Assembly: GCA_003260355.1 (NCBI GenBank) | Contig: MPSQ01000002.1 | Span: forward strand, 105,616-169,615 | DNA: 64,000 nt | Reading direction: 5' to 3' | Origin: SR1 bacterium human oral taxon HOT-345 | GTDB lineage: Bacteria; Patescibacteriota; Gracilibacteria; Absconditabacterales; Absconditicoccaceae | Shown here: positions 1 to 9,808 of the stretch, one piece after another | How the letters are laid out: each line of letters opens with the position of its first letter | How positions within the stretch are numbered: the stretch's first letter is position 1 | Translations under genes and position numbers: made by a program | Notes under the pieces: generated by a model | Databases searched by the model: none | Told to the model about the DNA's origin: nothing | What the model saw: only the letters and a program-made list of their open reading frames with translations

Positions 1-15
1 CATTGTTTGGTATTT

Positions 16-273
16 TTATCAAAATAAATAGTTTTTAATCTTTTGGAAGAATCAGATTTTCTTTGGTGGCTGGATATCAAGTTTTCATCATTGTTTTTCT
101 GAAGGAATCTCTATTTTGTTCAATAATGCTTCAGCTTCTTTACTTTCTTTATTGTGATATTGTTCAGCTTGCTTTTGGATGAGTGGTGTTTTTTGCATAT
201 TTTCTTTCATTTTTCTGATCTCATCCCTTGAAAGTCTTTTCATCCCACTTTTTCAGCTATAAGTTTCCTGCAT
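16..273 (-). CDS. small charged hypothetical protein, 85 aa
   Basis: Read with TGA as Gly, the frame runs from ATG (MQETYSGKSGMKRLSRDE) to TAA and contains four TGA codons. It is rich in Lys, Glu and Gln, looks helical in its middle (about residues 15-60), and has no signal peptide or membrane segment. It lies 43 bp downstream of the pilT-type gene on the same strand, so it is probably co-transcribed with it. I recognise no family; a pilus-motor accessory role is only a guess from position. Without TGA readthrough the frame would be cut into pieces, which may be why such genes are missed. Confidence 0.6.
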
Positions 274-316
274 TATTTCTGGGCTATACCTTATAAAATA
301 ACAGATAGATTCTGAT

Positions 317-1406
317 TTAGTCTGTTTCGGTTGCTCTTTCTTCTACTCTAAAGAGATGTTTTACGTCTTTAGGGTTGATGAGTTGTCTATCTACGAGTTT
401 CTTTGCATATTGTTTCATTGAAATCATTCCTAGTGGATTTGAGGATTCGATCGTCGAATCAACTTGTCCAAGATCCATTTTTTTGAGATTATTTTTAATA
501 GCGACTGTGTTTAATAAGAGCTCAAAAATTCAGATTCTCGTATTGGTATCTGTTCTTTTTACGAGCATTTGAGATTGGATTCCGATGAGACTATCTGAAA
601 GTCTGTCGGCGATACTTTGTTCCATATTTGTAGGGAAAAAGGACATGAATCTACTCAAACTATGACTTGCTGAGCTTGTGTGCAAGGTGCTAAAAACAAG
701 GTGTCCACTTTCCGCTAGGCTAAGGACGGTTTCTGCAGTTTCAGTATCACGAATTTCTCCTACAAAAATAATATCCGGATCTTCTCTCATTACAGCTTTT
801 AGTGCGTTTTTGAATGACCAGGTATCATGTCCTACCTGTCTCTGTGAAATACTACATTTATCTCCTTCAAAGATATATTCGATAGGGTCTTCGATCGTGA
901 TGATGTTTTCGTTTCTTGTTTTGTTGATATATTCAATCATACTTACTAGTGATGTTGATTTTCCGCTTCCTGTAGATCCTGTCACTAGGAAAAGTCCTTT
1001 TTTTTGCTGCAAGGACGTTCCTTTTTATACTTTCGGCGAGATTAGAGAACATCATCTCTTCGAGCGTTCTGATGCGAGAATTGATTTTCCTCATTACGAT
1101 TCAGATTTTTCATTTTTCAAAAAAGGCATTTACTCTATAAGAGGTTCCATCTTTTCCCTCATATGCAAAATCGCTTTCTTTGTCGCAGATAAACTTATCA
1201 AAATTTTGGGCATTATTTTGAAAGAGTTGTTTGAGGATGATTTCCATGTTTTCGCTGTTGATGATCGGAATTTTTTCATCTTTGATGATATCCCCGTTCA
1301 GTCTATATGAACTTTTCCCGGAGCAGGTTAGATGAAGATCGGAAATATTCGGGTTTTCTGCAATCCCGGCTAAAATGGAATCAATATCGACTCTTACTGT
1401 GTTCAT
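317..1406 (-). CDS. pilT: PilT/PilB-type twitching motility ATPase, apparent frameshift
   Basis: Hexameric secretion ATPase that would drive retraction of type IV pili at the inner membrane. The N-terminal part (MNTVRVDIDSILAGIAEN...) has the PAS-like PilT domain ending in YRVNAFFEKG, LRRI-like 'MRKI' and TLEE. The core has Walker A GSTGSGKST, the Asp box (IEDPIEY), Walker B (IIFVGEIRDTET) and the His box (STLHT). TGA encodes Gly after FFEK and before IFELLLNT. The two halves are in different frames: they meet at a run of eight A (998-1005 on the plus strand), exactly at the AAKKGLFLVTG junction. One A fewer restores about 360 aa, the usual PilT size. This may be an assembly error, slippage or a real mutation. 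No pilin operon lies beside it. Confidence 0.85.
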
Positions 1407-1441
1407 GAGCGTTGCCCTTAAAAGTAAAATACTTTATTCCA

Positions 1442-1470
1442 ATTATATAGAGAAAGTCTTTATTTGTCAA
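1442..1470 (-). promoter_or_regulatory. consensus sigma-70 promoter of pilT
   Basis: On the minus strand TTGACA (1465-1470), a 17-bp spacer and TATAAT (1442-1447): a perfect match in both boxes. It predicts a start near 1435 and a leader of about 29 nt before the pilT ATG at 1406. Confidence 0.8.
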
Positions 1471-1565
1471 AAAATTTAAAAGAAAATGAAAAGGGCTTTC
1501 TTTATATTTCAAAATTTGTATATTCCTCTCGGTAGGGGAGTAACCTATTTTATCTTGATGAAAAA

Positions 1566-2567
1566 ATGAAAAAAATTACTTTTTCCTTCGTCTTTCTCGG
1601 TCTTGTTTTCTTTTTTTCTGCCTGTAGTTGGAAAAAACTTTCTCCTGAAGAGAAAAATGAAAGGATTTTGATCTGAATGAATCAAATGATTTCTTTGATA
1701 AATGAAGCTTTTGCTGGAGAAAAATCAGTCTTTTCTGGTGACGGTCAACTGCTTGCTTCTACAGAATCTCGCGTGGTAAGTCTGAATTTAACGGGTTTTA
1801 TGGCGTATTCTGGTCAAGAATTTTGAGGGGAAATAGATCTTTCTCTTCAAACGAACTGATCGAGTTTGACGAACCAGCTTTTTCTTTCTTTTCTTTCCCA
1901 ATTTAGGGGAGCTGATATGGATTTTTATTTTTATCCGGAAAGGTTTCGTTTTTCTCAGGGAGAGGGGAATGTAGGCTCACAATTTGTTCAATTGATTGCG
2001 AAAGATCTCCTTCATCATTGGATAAAAATTCCATGGAATAAAGATGTTTTCGTATTTCCTTCTGAGGAATTACTTTTATTTCCACAGATTTTTTCTTGAT
2101 CCCTTTTTCAGCGTGAAAAATTGGAGGACTATCTTTTATATTATGGAGAGAGGATTCACTTTCTTAGCTGAAGCATAGAAAGTGAGTGAGGTGTCCGATA
2201 TTTTAGGCAGACTAAATGGGATTATCTCTGAGAAGAGATTGGGTTTTCAGGAAGTTTTGATGGAAATGTCTTTAAGGGAACTTTTTCAGGGATAAAGTGA
2301 GAACCCTTGGAAATAGAACTGAAAAAAGGTAAAAATCAGATTTCTTACTCTGGAATGTGGTGAATAAATTCTTTTGAATGAAAACTTTCCTTTTTGCAGA
2401 AACAGTTTCGCTTGGAGGGTAAACGATGGAAAAATAAGGATTATGGTGAGAATATATCCTTTTTTGTTAGATTTTCTCGCTTTCAGCAAACTTGAGCTTT
2501 ACAAATGATCCCAGATGACTATATTTTGCTGGAGAAATATTTAGTTGATCTAGATATTGGTTTTTAA
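1566..2567 (+). CDS. lipoprotein of unknown function, 333 aa
   Basis: The start MKKITFSFVFLGLVFFFSACSWKK gives a classic lipoprotein signal peptide with lipobox FSAC, Cys at about residue 20, so the protein is probably tethered to the outer face of the membrane. The rest is beta-rich, with alternating hydrophobic and Ser/Thr residues and many glycines, a dozen of them written TGA. An ATG eight bases upstream is in another frame and is stopped for the wrong reasons, so 1566 was chosen. It is followed after 18 bp by a second lipoprotein gene with a similar layout (lipobox, helical stretch, then beta-rich body); the two may be distant paralogues, but the similarity is weak and I assign no function. 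Confidence 0.75.
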
Positions 2568-2585
2568 TTCTTTATGGTATGAAAA

Positions 2586-3989
2586 ATGCAGTTAAAAAAA
2601 GTTGGAGTTTTAAGCTTTGTCTCTGTCGTTGCTATAACGCTTGCATGATGTGGGAAAGCTCCAAATCTCTCTTTTGAGGAGACTTTACAAGTGTATAATA
2701 AGCAGAATGCTATCGTAAAAGATGTATTACAGTTTATGGGCGATCAGGAGAAGCTAATTGAATCAAATCTTAAAGCACAGGTAGATGTGCAGACTGATGG
2801 AGGTAAAGGAAAAGTTATGCTTGATGTGAAGAGTGTATCTGATAATAAGACGAAAGATTCTGAGTCTGACATAGGTCTTAATCTTACTATGGATCAGAAA
2901 GATGCTCAAACAGGAGATCTTCAGAAATTGGATGCGAAAGTGAACTTGAATACGCTTTTGAAGGATTATCAGCTCTATTTTAAGCTTAATGAGTTTGTAT
3001 TGGAGACAAATCCAAAAGATGCTGGGGGAATGCCGTTAGCGATGGTTGAAATGTTTAAGAATAAGTGGCTTACTTTGGATGTTCCAGAAATTAAGGAAAT
3101 GCTTAGGACTTCAGCAGAGACTAATGCTAATATTTGGCAGAATGAAAAACTTTATGCAGTGAATCCAAGTTATTATACGGGAGTGGTATCAACTACTTAT
3201 GAATGAAATCCTGCTTGGAAAGTAGATTTTAACCTAGAGGAAATAAAGAAAGTTGTGCTTGATTTCTATGCTTTGAATGAGACTGGAGATGTGGCTTCTA
3301 CTGGAAATAAAGTATTGCTTGCTCAACAGCAGCAAATGAAAGACACTTTGGATCAGATTTTTTCTAGTATAAAATTTGAGAATACTGAAGCTTATTTTGT
3401 GATTCGTTCTGCAGATAAGGTGGATTTTGTAGTAGTAAATAGTGATTTCTCAATGGGTGATCTTAAAATGAAGCTTAGTCAGCAAGTAAAAGGTAAGGTA
3501 ACGACAGCTAAGGCGATTATTCCATCTGCTAATGGGTCTTGACAAGTGGAAGTAACCCTTGTTGCTGAGAGAGCTGGTATCTGAAGTGTGAAGTTGGATC
3601 TTGTGGCTGAAAAAACTGGAAAAGATATTCAAAAAGAGCAACTCTTTAAGCTTTCATGAAAGATTTCTGCTACGTTGAGTCAAAATCGTTTCTCTCTTCA
3701 ACCTCAGTTTAAGTTGACTATAGATAAAGTGGGAGTAGATGTAGACGGAGATTTCGTTGCAAAGAAAATCGCTAATCATACTTTTACTGCGCCTACTGAT
3801 GCTCAGAATCTTCAAGAAATTTGGAGTGCATTAATGGGAGGTGGAGCTATGTGAGGATTTTCAGGAGAGTTTGATGATTTCTCTGGGGAAGATGTAATAT
3901 CTGGAGCTGTATCTCTATCTGGAGCTACTTCTCTTTCTGGAACTACTTCTCTTTCTGGAACTACTTCTCTTTCTGGAACTGCTTGATAA
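2586..3989 (+). CDS. lipoprotein with C-terminal SLSGTT tandem repeat, 467 aa
   Basis: Signal peptide MQLKKVGVLSFVSVVAITLAGCGK: the lipobox is LAGC and its glycine is TGA, one of the cleanest proofs of UGA=Gly in the window. The body (residues about 30-430) is a soluble, charged, beta-rich domain with repeated 'LDVK', 'LNLT', 'VNLN' strands that I do not recognise. The last 30 residues are a low-complexity tail of SLSG(A/T)T units, encoded by near-identical 18-bp repeats, ending Gly(TGA)-TAA. An in-frame ATG at 2574 would add four residues (MVGK). It lies 18 bp behind another lipoprotein gene, presumably one operon. Likely a surface lipoprotein; the ligand is unknown. Confidence 0.8.
3895..3986 (+). 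repeat. 18-bp tandem repeats encoding SLSGTT
   Basis: About four and a half copies of a unit reading close to 'acttctctttctggaact', two of them identical. They encode the Ser/Gly/Thr tail of the lipoprotein. The unit keeps the frame (18 bp), so copy number can change without breaking the gene. Confidence 0.8.
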
Positions 3990-4018
3990 TTCTGTAGAGA
4001 TTGATCAAAAAAAGAAGT

Positions 4019-4047
4019 CTGAATCTTCATAAGGTTCAGCTTTTTTT
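4019..4047 (+). terminator. weak intrinsic terminator after the lipoprotein pair
   Basis: CTGAA (4019-4023) pairs with TTCAG (4035-4039), 11-nt loop, followed by seven T. The stem is only 5 bp, so the call is tentative. Confidence 0.4.
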
Positions 4048-4052
4048 ATCTC

Positions 4053-4080
4053 TTGACTTTTCTTTTAAAATTGATAATAT
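4053..4080 (+). promoter_or_regulatory. promoter for the hypothetical gene at 4117
   Basis: TTGACT (4053-4058), 16-bp spacer, TAATAT (4075-4080). The start codon is 37 bp further on. The -35 box is good and the -10 box matches 4 of 6. Confidence 0.5.
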
Positions 4081-4116
4081 TCTTTTCATAAAAAATATCT
4101 AAAAAAATAAACATTT

Positions 4117-4743
4117 ATGGATACTTTTGCTTTAAAGGTTATTTCTGGTAGTTTCCTCTTAGGAAAGTTGCCAGACCTTGGTCGGAGAATTGCTTCTTCT
4201 GGATGTGTTCTTTCTAGTGGAGTTTTTAATTTTTCCGAGATTAAGTGTGAAGAAAAATCGAAGTTTTCCGATCTCCTGGTGGTCGTTTCCAATCTCTTTT
4301 GTCTTAGAAAAGTTCCGATTAAATCAGACTTTTTGCGAAAGGTTTCTATGGCTCTTTTGGGAGAGCGAGTGATGATTATCCTTCCTGAGCGATGGTTTCA
4401 AGATGCGAAAACTCGATATATCGTTGCTGATGATCTGGGAAGTCTCTGGCTTTTGCATTCATTAACGATAGAAATGAGTAATGTGATCCAGCATCCTGTC
4501 TCATACTTTGTCGTTCCACAGGTATGAGATTATTGTTTTGAAGGCATTCCTAGTTTGATTCTGGGAGTGTCTTTTTTTTGTGTTTGTTCTTGATTTTCTT
4601 TGTGATATCTTCATAGTGATGTTTTGTTTTATCTCTTTTGAGGGAATGGCTTTTTTGATCTGAGGGTGTTCGTTGTTTGTTTCGCCGCTTTTCTTTGGTT
4701 ATTTTTTGTTCTTTTCTTGAGGAAATGTCCTTTTCGCTTCTAG
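4117..4743 (+). CDS. hypothetical protein with C-terminal membrane segment, 208 aa
   Basis: The frame opens with MDTFALKVISG and closes at TAG after RKCPFRF. TGA is read as Gly four times in the last 70 residues. The first 140 residues look like a compact soluble domain (for example VMIILPE.WFQDAKT.YIVADD, where CGA at the dotted positions may be Trp); the C-terminus is strongly hydrophobic (about residues 180-203) and may anchor it in the membrane. No family recognised. The last third is less convincing in codon use than the first, so the true end is uncertain. It converges on the metallopeptidase gene. Confidence 0.5.
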
Positions 4744-4903
4744 TAACGAAATCTTTACTTATCAAAATTCAGGCTTGCACTCTTCTCTTTCTGCCTTCCC
4801 AAAAAAAGATGCTATTCTTCCCGATATTGAATCCTCTGCATCTTCTTGAGGAGTATTTGAGGAAATTGTTTTACTGGATGATTTCTCGGATTTAGAATAG
4901 CTG

Positions 4904-5998
4904 TTAAAGGAAGGGAAACAACTGGTTGAAATGATTTTCTTTTTGGTGGATCGTTTCGCTCGTTGGGGCAGATCAGAATTCTTTTTCTTTTTCGAGATTT
5001 TTGTATCGATAGGCGAAGCTTTCTGCATAATCTTCTTCTTTGCTCTTTTGTGCGTATTCGCTGAAAAATCCTTTGGAATTGCAGGTATTTTGCTCGTTAT
5101 TTCGGCAAATAGTATCGAAAGCTTGGCTATTTTGGTCCCTGAAAAAATAGATGTAATGTCCTAATTCATGTGCAAGGATTTGTTTGAAATATGCTCTGTA
5201 GTTTGCTTGATATTCTGCGGTGTTGCAGGTTGCTATGTTGAGCTTTAGGGTTTTGAATTTTTTTTCCTTGGTCGTTTTGTTTTGAAGGATATGAAAAGAG
5301 CCATGTGTTTTTTTGCATCAAGGGAGATAGTTGATTTCAATATGATTATTTAGCGTTTCTTGGTCGTAGGGATTTAAAATCCCTAAACTTAGTAAATTAG
5401 TTAGTTCCTCGTGTGCGAACTGCTTCGTTTGTTCTGCAAAGGTGAGATCCAGTCATGAGAGGTTTTTTGTATTGTTTTGGACTTCTATTGTTGGTTGTTG
5501 GTTTTGAGAAGTGGAATTTTCTCTTTCCGATTGTCTAGGGTTGGCAGCTGGGTGTTCTTGTTCATTTTGGTAGTGAGAAAGATTCTGATTTCTCATCATT
5601 TCTAGGAAGGTATAACTGATGTATTTTTTTTTGCAAAATTCGGTAGGGTTTTCTGTTTGGATTTGCAATGTTGAGGTTTTGATTTTTTCAAATTCATACT
5701 TGATTCTATTAGGAGAAATCTGGCTTATTAGCTCTTGTCGAGTAGGGAGGGTTTGTTCAAGAGTACTTTTGGCTTCATCTATGCTCTCGGAGGGGCACTT
5801 TTTCTCTAAGATTTCTTTGATAAGAGGGAAATAGTTTCTGCTTGAGATTGTTGAGGATTTGATATTAAGTGTTTGTTCTACGTAGTCTTGGATTTCGAAG
5901 ATAGAATCTAATTTTTGATCTGAATTTTCTGCTTTCCCTGTTCCGAAATGGAGAAGTAATGTTCCTAAGAGCAGAATAGATAGGTATTTCTTTTTCAT
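4904..5998 (-). CDS. secreted HExxH zinc metallopeptidase, 364 aa
   Basis: MKKKYLSILLLGTLLLHFGTGKA is a clear signal peptide. The catalytic site is HELGH at residues 277-281 within ILAHELGHYIYF, and a candidate third ligand is Glu326 in EDYAESFAYRY, giving HExxH-x44-E, as in gluzincins. The first 200 residues are helical and charged with a Gln/Asn/Ser-rich linker (about 145-180). Several Cys (CSPES-like, CRNNE, TCNSKG) could form disulfides outside the cell. The C-terminal domain is only reached when TGA after residue 181 and near the end is read as Gly. Family beyond the gluzincin pattern is not assigned; a role in degrading host or neighbour proteins is inference. Confidence 0.75.
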
Positions 5999-6027
5999 TT
6001 TTTATTGCTATAATTAAATTTATTATT

Positions 6028-6056
6028 ATTTTAATCATAAATTTTTTAAATGTCAA
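6028..6056 (-). promoter_or_regulatory. promoter of the metallopeptidase gene
   Basis: On the minus strand TTGACA (6051-6056), 17-bp spacer, TAAAAT (6028-6033), 30 bp before the ATG at 5998. The area is very AT-rich, which weakens the -10 call. Confidence 0.5.
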
Positions 6057-6141
6057 TTTTTTTTACCTCATTTTTTGTAAAATAATTGAAGGATAAGTGG
6101 TGATGTTTTGATTTTTTGCTTTAGAACTGAGAAAACTTCTC

Positions 6142-6170
6142 TTGAATTAAGGGTGTCACATCCCTATATT
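6142..6170 (+). promoter_or_regulatory. promoter of the 981-aa surface protein
   Basis: TTGAAT (6142-6147), 17-bp spacer, TATATT (6165-6170). A start near 6177 excludes the far-upstream in-frame start at 6108 and leaves ATG 6222, 6252 or 6267 possible. Confidence 0.55.
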
Positions 6171-6251
6171 AAGAGTGTTTTCAGTGGAAAAAATTTTCTT
6201 TCTAGTCAGTTTTTTCTGCTGATGTTTTGTTTTTATTTTTTATGCCTTATC

Positions 6252-9197
6252 ATGATAGACAAGAAAATGGTCAAAGGGTTGGCGATTATGTCGCTCGTTA
6301 TGTTGCAGGCTAATATCTTTGTGCCAACAGGGATTTCACTCGCGGAGGAGGGTGAGTCTGTTGCTTCAACTGTGCAAGGAGAGAGCTTGGCAATTGAGGG
6401 TTCTTCTGTACAAGAGGATTTAGCTTCTGCTTCTGCAGAGGAGAGTGTAACGGGGACGGCAGCACAGGTTTTTGAAGAAGTAGTTCAAGCTACTGGAGAA
6501 GTGGTAGATGCTTCAGGAGTGGTGATGCCATCTCTTGATGTGTTGATGTCTGCAACAGGTGCTCATATGTCTGGTGAATTGTCTGCTGGAATAATTTCTA
6601 GCTTAGGAATGAATGTAGGTGGATCTACGCTTGTGAAATATTTTACTATTGGCTCTGATGATGAGATTCCTCTTTTGATGAAAGATGATGGAACGGTTGA
6701 TTATACCGGTACTAAATTGCAATATTCTGATACAACGGATTATTATTTGAATACGAAGTCTCAAGTGGTTGATTTTTGATGAGAAAAGGTGATTTTTAAT
6801 GAATCATGATATCCTCTTTTTGAAAAGAAAGATTCTATTTATAGAAAAGCACTGAAGGTAATTAAGTCTGGATCTCCATCTCTTGCGTATGATCTTAGTG
6901 CAAGTTCGAAAGGAGATTGGACGAATCTTTCAGGCTCTTTTGCTAGATATGCTGAGGTAAAAAATGGGGGTAAACTTATTTGATACTTTCTTATAGCAGA
7001 TGATTATGTTTATGCTCCTATTGCTGGAGAGGCTAAAATTGGAAATCAGGGATTCTTGACTTTACAAGATGCGATAGCTTCTGCTAGTGATGGGGATACT
7101 ATTCTTCTTACAAAGGATATTTCTGCTGGAAAGGCGTTGTATACGACAGCAGTTGGTGCTCATGTATGTACTACTGGAAGTTCTGAGCAAAAGACTACAT
7201 GACCAAAAAAGGTTACAATTGATTTTCAGTGACATACCTATAATGTTGCAGATGCGGTAGGATCTTGTGGTACTGAGTCTCAAGCAGCTCATTTTGAAAA
7301 GTGATCTGAAATAACTCTAAAAAACTGAACTTTGACCTCCAATAATGCTAATGTGCATATGATTATTCAAAATTATGCGAAGTTAACATTGGAAAACTTT
7401 ACTTTGGATGCAGCGGATCTTGAGAATCTGCCTGTATATGCTATTAGTAATAACTTTTGAGAATTAAATGTTCATGGAGATTCTCATATTGATGCTGGAG
7501 AGTGAGGTGTTGCTTTTGATCTTTGGTATTGAATGAGCACTAATTATGATGGAGGAGTTTCTGTAAAGTTTGCTAGTGATTTTGTTGGAAGTGTAGATGG
7601 TGATATTGAATATGGTCCAGCTAATAGGGTACAAAGTACTCCTAACTGGGAAGAGAAGGCTGAGCTTTCTATTGAGGGAAATGGAAAATTTAATTGAACT
7701 ATCAAGGCTTCTAATGGAAATGATCTCAAAAAAGCAAATATTACTGTGAAGTGAGGACTATTTTCTAATGATGTTGCCTTATATACTGTTTCTGATAAAT
7801 GTTCAATCAAAAATTCTGACTCAAAATATCAGGTAAAAGATTGTCCAGTAGCAACTAAATTTTATGGTAGTAGTAATACAAGTTATATTCCTGTAGCTTT
7901 GGATGGGGAGACAATTAAGCTCAATGAAACTCATGCATTGATGAGAAAGGTGACAGGTGTGAGCTCTGAAATGACCACAGTATATAACAAGATCTTAGAA
8001 TTTACTGATACCACAAATCTTCTTGAAATTAAGGAGGTAGCTGGAGAGAAGCTTTTGTTTGTAAATATGGCTACGGCTTGAGACAAACAGACAAAAGTAT
8101 TTAGAGCAAAGAATGATGGAATTTTCGGAGCAGGAGCGTTTAAATCTGCAGGAGCTAGTACAGCAACAGGTACGATTATTCCTGATCTTGATCATGCGGT
8201 AGTTCCATCTTGGGTAGATAAGAATAAACCAATTAAGGCTTATCATGAGATTAAAAAAGATGCGAAAGTGATAGGATATACTCTTCAAACAGCTAAGCCT
8301 GATTATGGACGATTCTATGCACCAAAGAAATATAAAATTACCTTTAATGCTAATGGAGGAACTGCTGTAGCGCCAGTTGTACAAGGTTATGGAACTCCTG
8401 TTACAGCTCCTGCAAATCCTACAAGAAGTTGTCATAGATTTGCCGGATGGAGGCCAGCGCTTCCAGCGACTATGCCTGATGGAGATATTACTCTCACTGC
8501 TCAATGGGCCTATACTTGTTGAGGAGGAGGTTGAGGAGGATGAGGTGGTGGATCAAGTAGTTCATCATCTTCTTCAAGTAGCTCAAGTTCTTCATCTTCA
8601 AATACTGGAAATAGCATTGTTCCAGTATCAAACTTTGTAGAAAGTGTGTACTCAGGAGAGGTTACTTCTCCGCTTTGCTCTGTTGAAGGATCTCAGTTTT
8701 CAGATGAACAGAATCAAGCTTACCTTTGGGCATGTGGGAAAGATATTACGACTATTAGAGAGATTTCAGGTGCGAGACTTGATCAGCCACTTACCAGAGC
8801 AGAACTTGCAAAGATGATGTCAGTGTATGTGACTAAGATTTTAGGGAAACAGCCTGTTGTGACAGGAACTGTTCAGTATGCAGATGTTGATGAGAAATTG
8901 TGAGATTTAGCTGGATATATTCAGCTCGCTTATCAGCTCCAGATTATGGGAATTCATCATGATGGAACAGCATTGGCTCGTTTTGAACCACATAAGCTTG
9001 TTACGAGAGCTGAGTTTGCTACTGTGTTCTCTAGAGTACTTTATGGAAATAAGTATAACCAAGCTGGAGAAAACTGGGCAAAAGGTCATCTTGAAGCTCT
9101 GAAAAATGCTTGAATCCTTAAGGATACTACTCCTATGATGCAAGAAATTAGAGGTCGAGTGCTTCTCATGCTTCATAGATCTACAGCTAAGAAATAG
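6252..9197 (+). CDS. large cell-surface protein with InlB-B-like repeat, Gly/Ser linker and SLH-like C-terminus, 981 aa
   Basis: Exported protein: MIDKKMVKGLAIMSLVMLQANIFVPTGISLA is a signal peptide (ATG 6222 in frame is an alternative start). After a Ser/Glu-rich stretch comes a long beta-rich region that resembles parallel-beta adhesins (residues about 270-620). Around residues 695-755 there is an InlB B-repeat/Listeria-Bacteroides-type unit (ITFNANGGTAVAP ... FAGW ... TLTAQW). Then an unbroken run of about 11 Gly, four written TGA, and about 14 Ser form a flexible linker. The last 190 residues are an S-layer-homology-like module (LTRAELAKMM, VTRAEFATVFSR, EIRGRVLLMLHRS) closely matching the N-terminus of the protein at 15727. 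About 19 TGA codons are read as Gly. Confidence 0.85.
8517..8610 (+). repeat. poly-Gly/poly-Ser linker with TGA glycines
   Basis: Directly after Trp-Ala-Tyr-Thr-Cys the frame reads about eleven consecutive Gly codons mixing TGA, GGA and GGT, then about fourteen Ser codons (TCA, AGT, TCT, AGC), then Asn. It separates the adhesive region from the SLH-like anchor. Confidence 0.85.
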
Positions 9198-9230
9198 GAA
9201 GCTTTTCGATAGACTTTTTATTAGAAAAAT

Positions 9231-9265
9231 GCTGACTCTTTGATGGAGATCAGCTTTTTCTTTTT
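9231..9265 (+). terminator. intrinsic terminator of the surface protein gene
   Basis: GCTGA (9231-9235) pairs with TCAGC (9250-9254), extended inward by CTC/GAG, followed by a T-rich tract to 9265. Confidence 0.7.
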
Positions 9266-9300
9266 AGTATTTCTCTGGAAGAGGAGAATTTTTTGTCGAA

Positions 9301-9326
9301 AGAAAAAGAGGGCTTATCCACCCTCT
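9301..9326 (-). terminator. terminator overlapping the stop codon of the 67-aa gene
   Basis: On the minus strand GAGGG, 8-nt loop, CCCTC, then TTTTTCTTT. The TAA stop (9314-9316) lies in the loop. Confidence 0.6.
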
Positions 9327-9517
9327 TCATAAAATAAGATCATACAATGACGTCCTTCATGGGATAGTGTCCCTGGTCCCTTAACACTATATGGGATTTC
9401 ATAGTCCATGACCGATTCTATAATCTTGATTTTTGGATTTTCTTTTAAAAATTCTACTATCTCTTTCCTAAGCTCATAAAGCGACTTGTTTTCAAAATCT
9501 ATAACTTTTGTTGCCAT
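9314..9517 (-). CDS. small soluble hypothetical protein, 67 aa
   Basis: MATKVIDFENKSLYELRKEIVEFLKENP... ends with EEGG and TAA. No TGA codon is used. The first 35 residues predict a helix, the rest beta strands with a GPGTLSHEG segment and one Cys. It has its own consensus promoter 77 bp upstream and a terminator overlapping its stop, so it is a monocistronic gene and not a chance frame. No family recognised. Confidence 0.65.
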   Translation of the reverse strand: MATKVIDFENKSLYELRKEIVEFLKENPKIKIIESVMDYEIPYSVKGPGTLSHEGRHCMILFYEEGG

Positions 9518-9600
9518 ATTTTCTTTTGTGTCCCTATTAAACTCTGTGTAGAGCTAGACTTTGAACACCTGGTCTATTGATTTTTTTTGTTTCTGACTTG

Positions 9601-9628
9601 ATTGTAATGATTTCAGAGAGGATGTCAA
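9601..9628 (-). promoter_or_regulatory. promoter of the 67-aa gene
   Basis: On the minus strand TTGACA (9623-9628), 16-bp spacer, TACAAT (9601-9606). The predicted leader is about 77 nt. Confidence 0.65.
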
Positions 9629-9748
9629 TTAAAAAGATCTTTTTTTGTATTTATGGTTTATCTGATTGAGAATTCCTTACTTTTAGAAATTTTTTGTTTT
9701 CTGTCAAACGTTATTTTTGCCTCAGTTGATGAGAAAAGTAAAAAGCAC

Positions 9749-9776
9749 TTGCAAACTCAAAACGAAATCCTATAGT
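9749..9776 (+). promoter_or_regulatory. promoter of ppdK
   Basis: TTGCAA (9749-9754), 16-bp spacer, TATAGT (9771-9776), 32 bp before the ATG. The remainder of 9518-9748 between the two divergent promoters shows no gene. Confidence 0.65.
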
Positions 9777-9808
9777 CAGGATTGTTTTATTTTACTATAT
9801 CGTAGCAT

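Noticed and set aside
375..1310. Plus-strand open frames across the pilT gene
   Set aside because: They are antisense to PilT motifs (Walker A and B) and have no start context.
4550..4765. Lys-rich minus-strand frame opposite the hypothetical at 4117
   Set aside because: Low-complexity shadow of a T-rich plus strand; no start signal and no domain.
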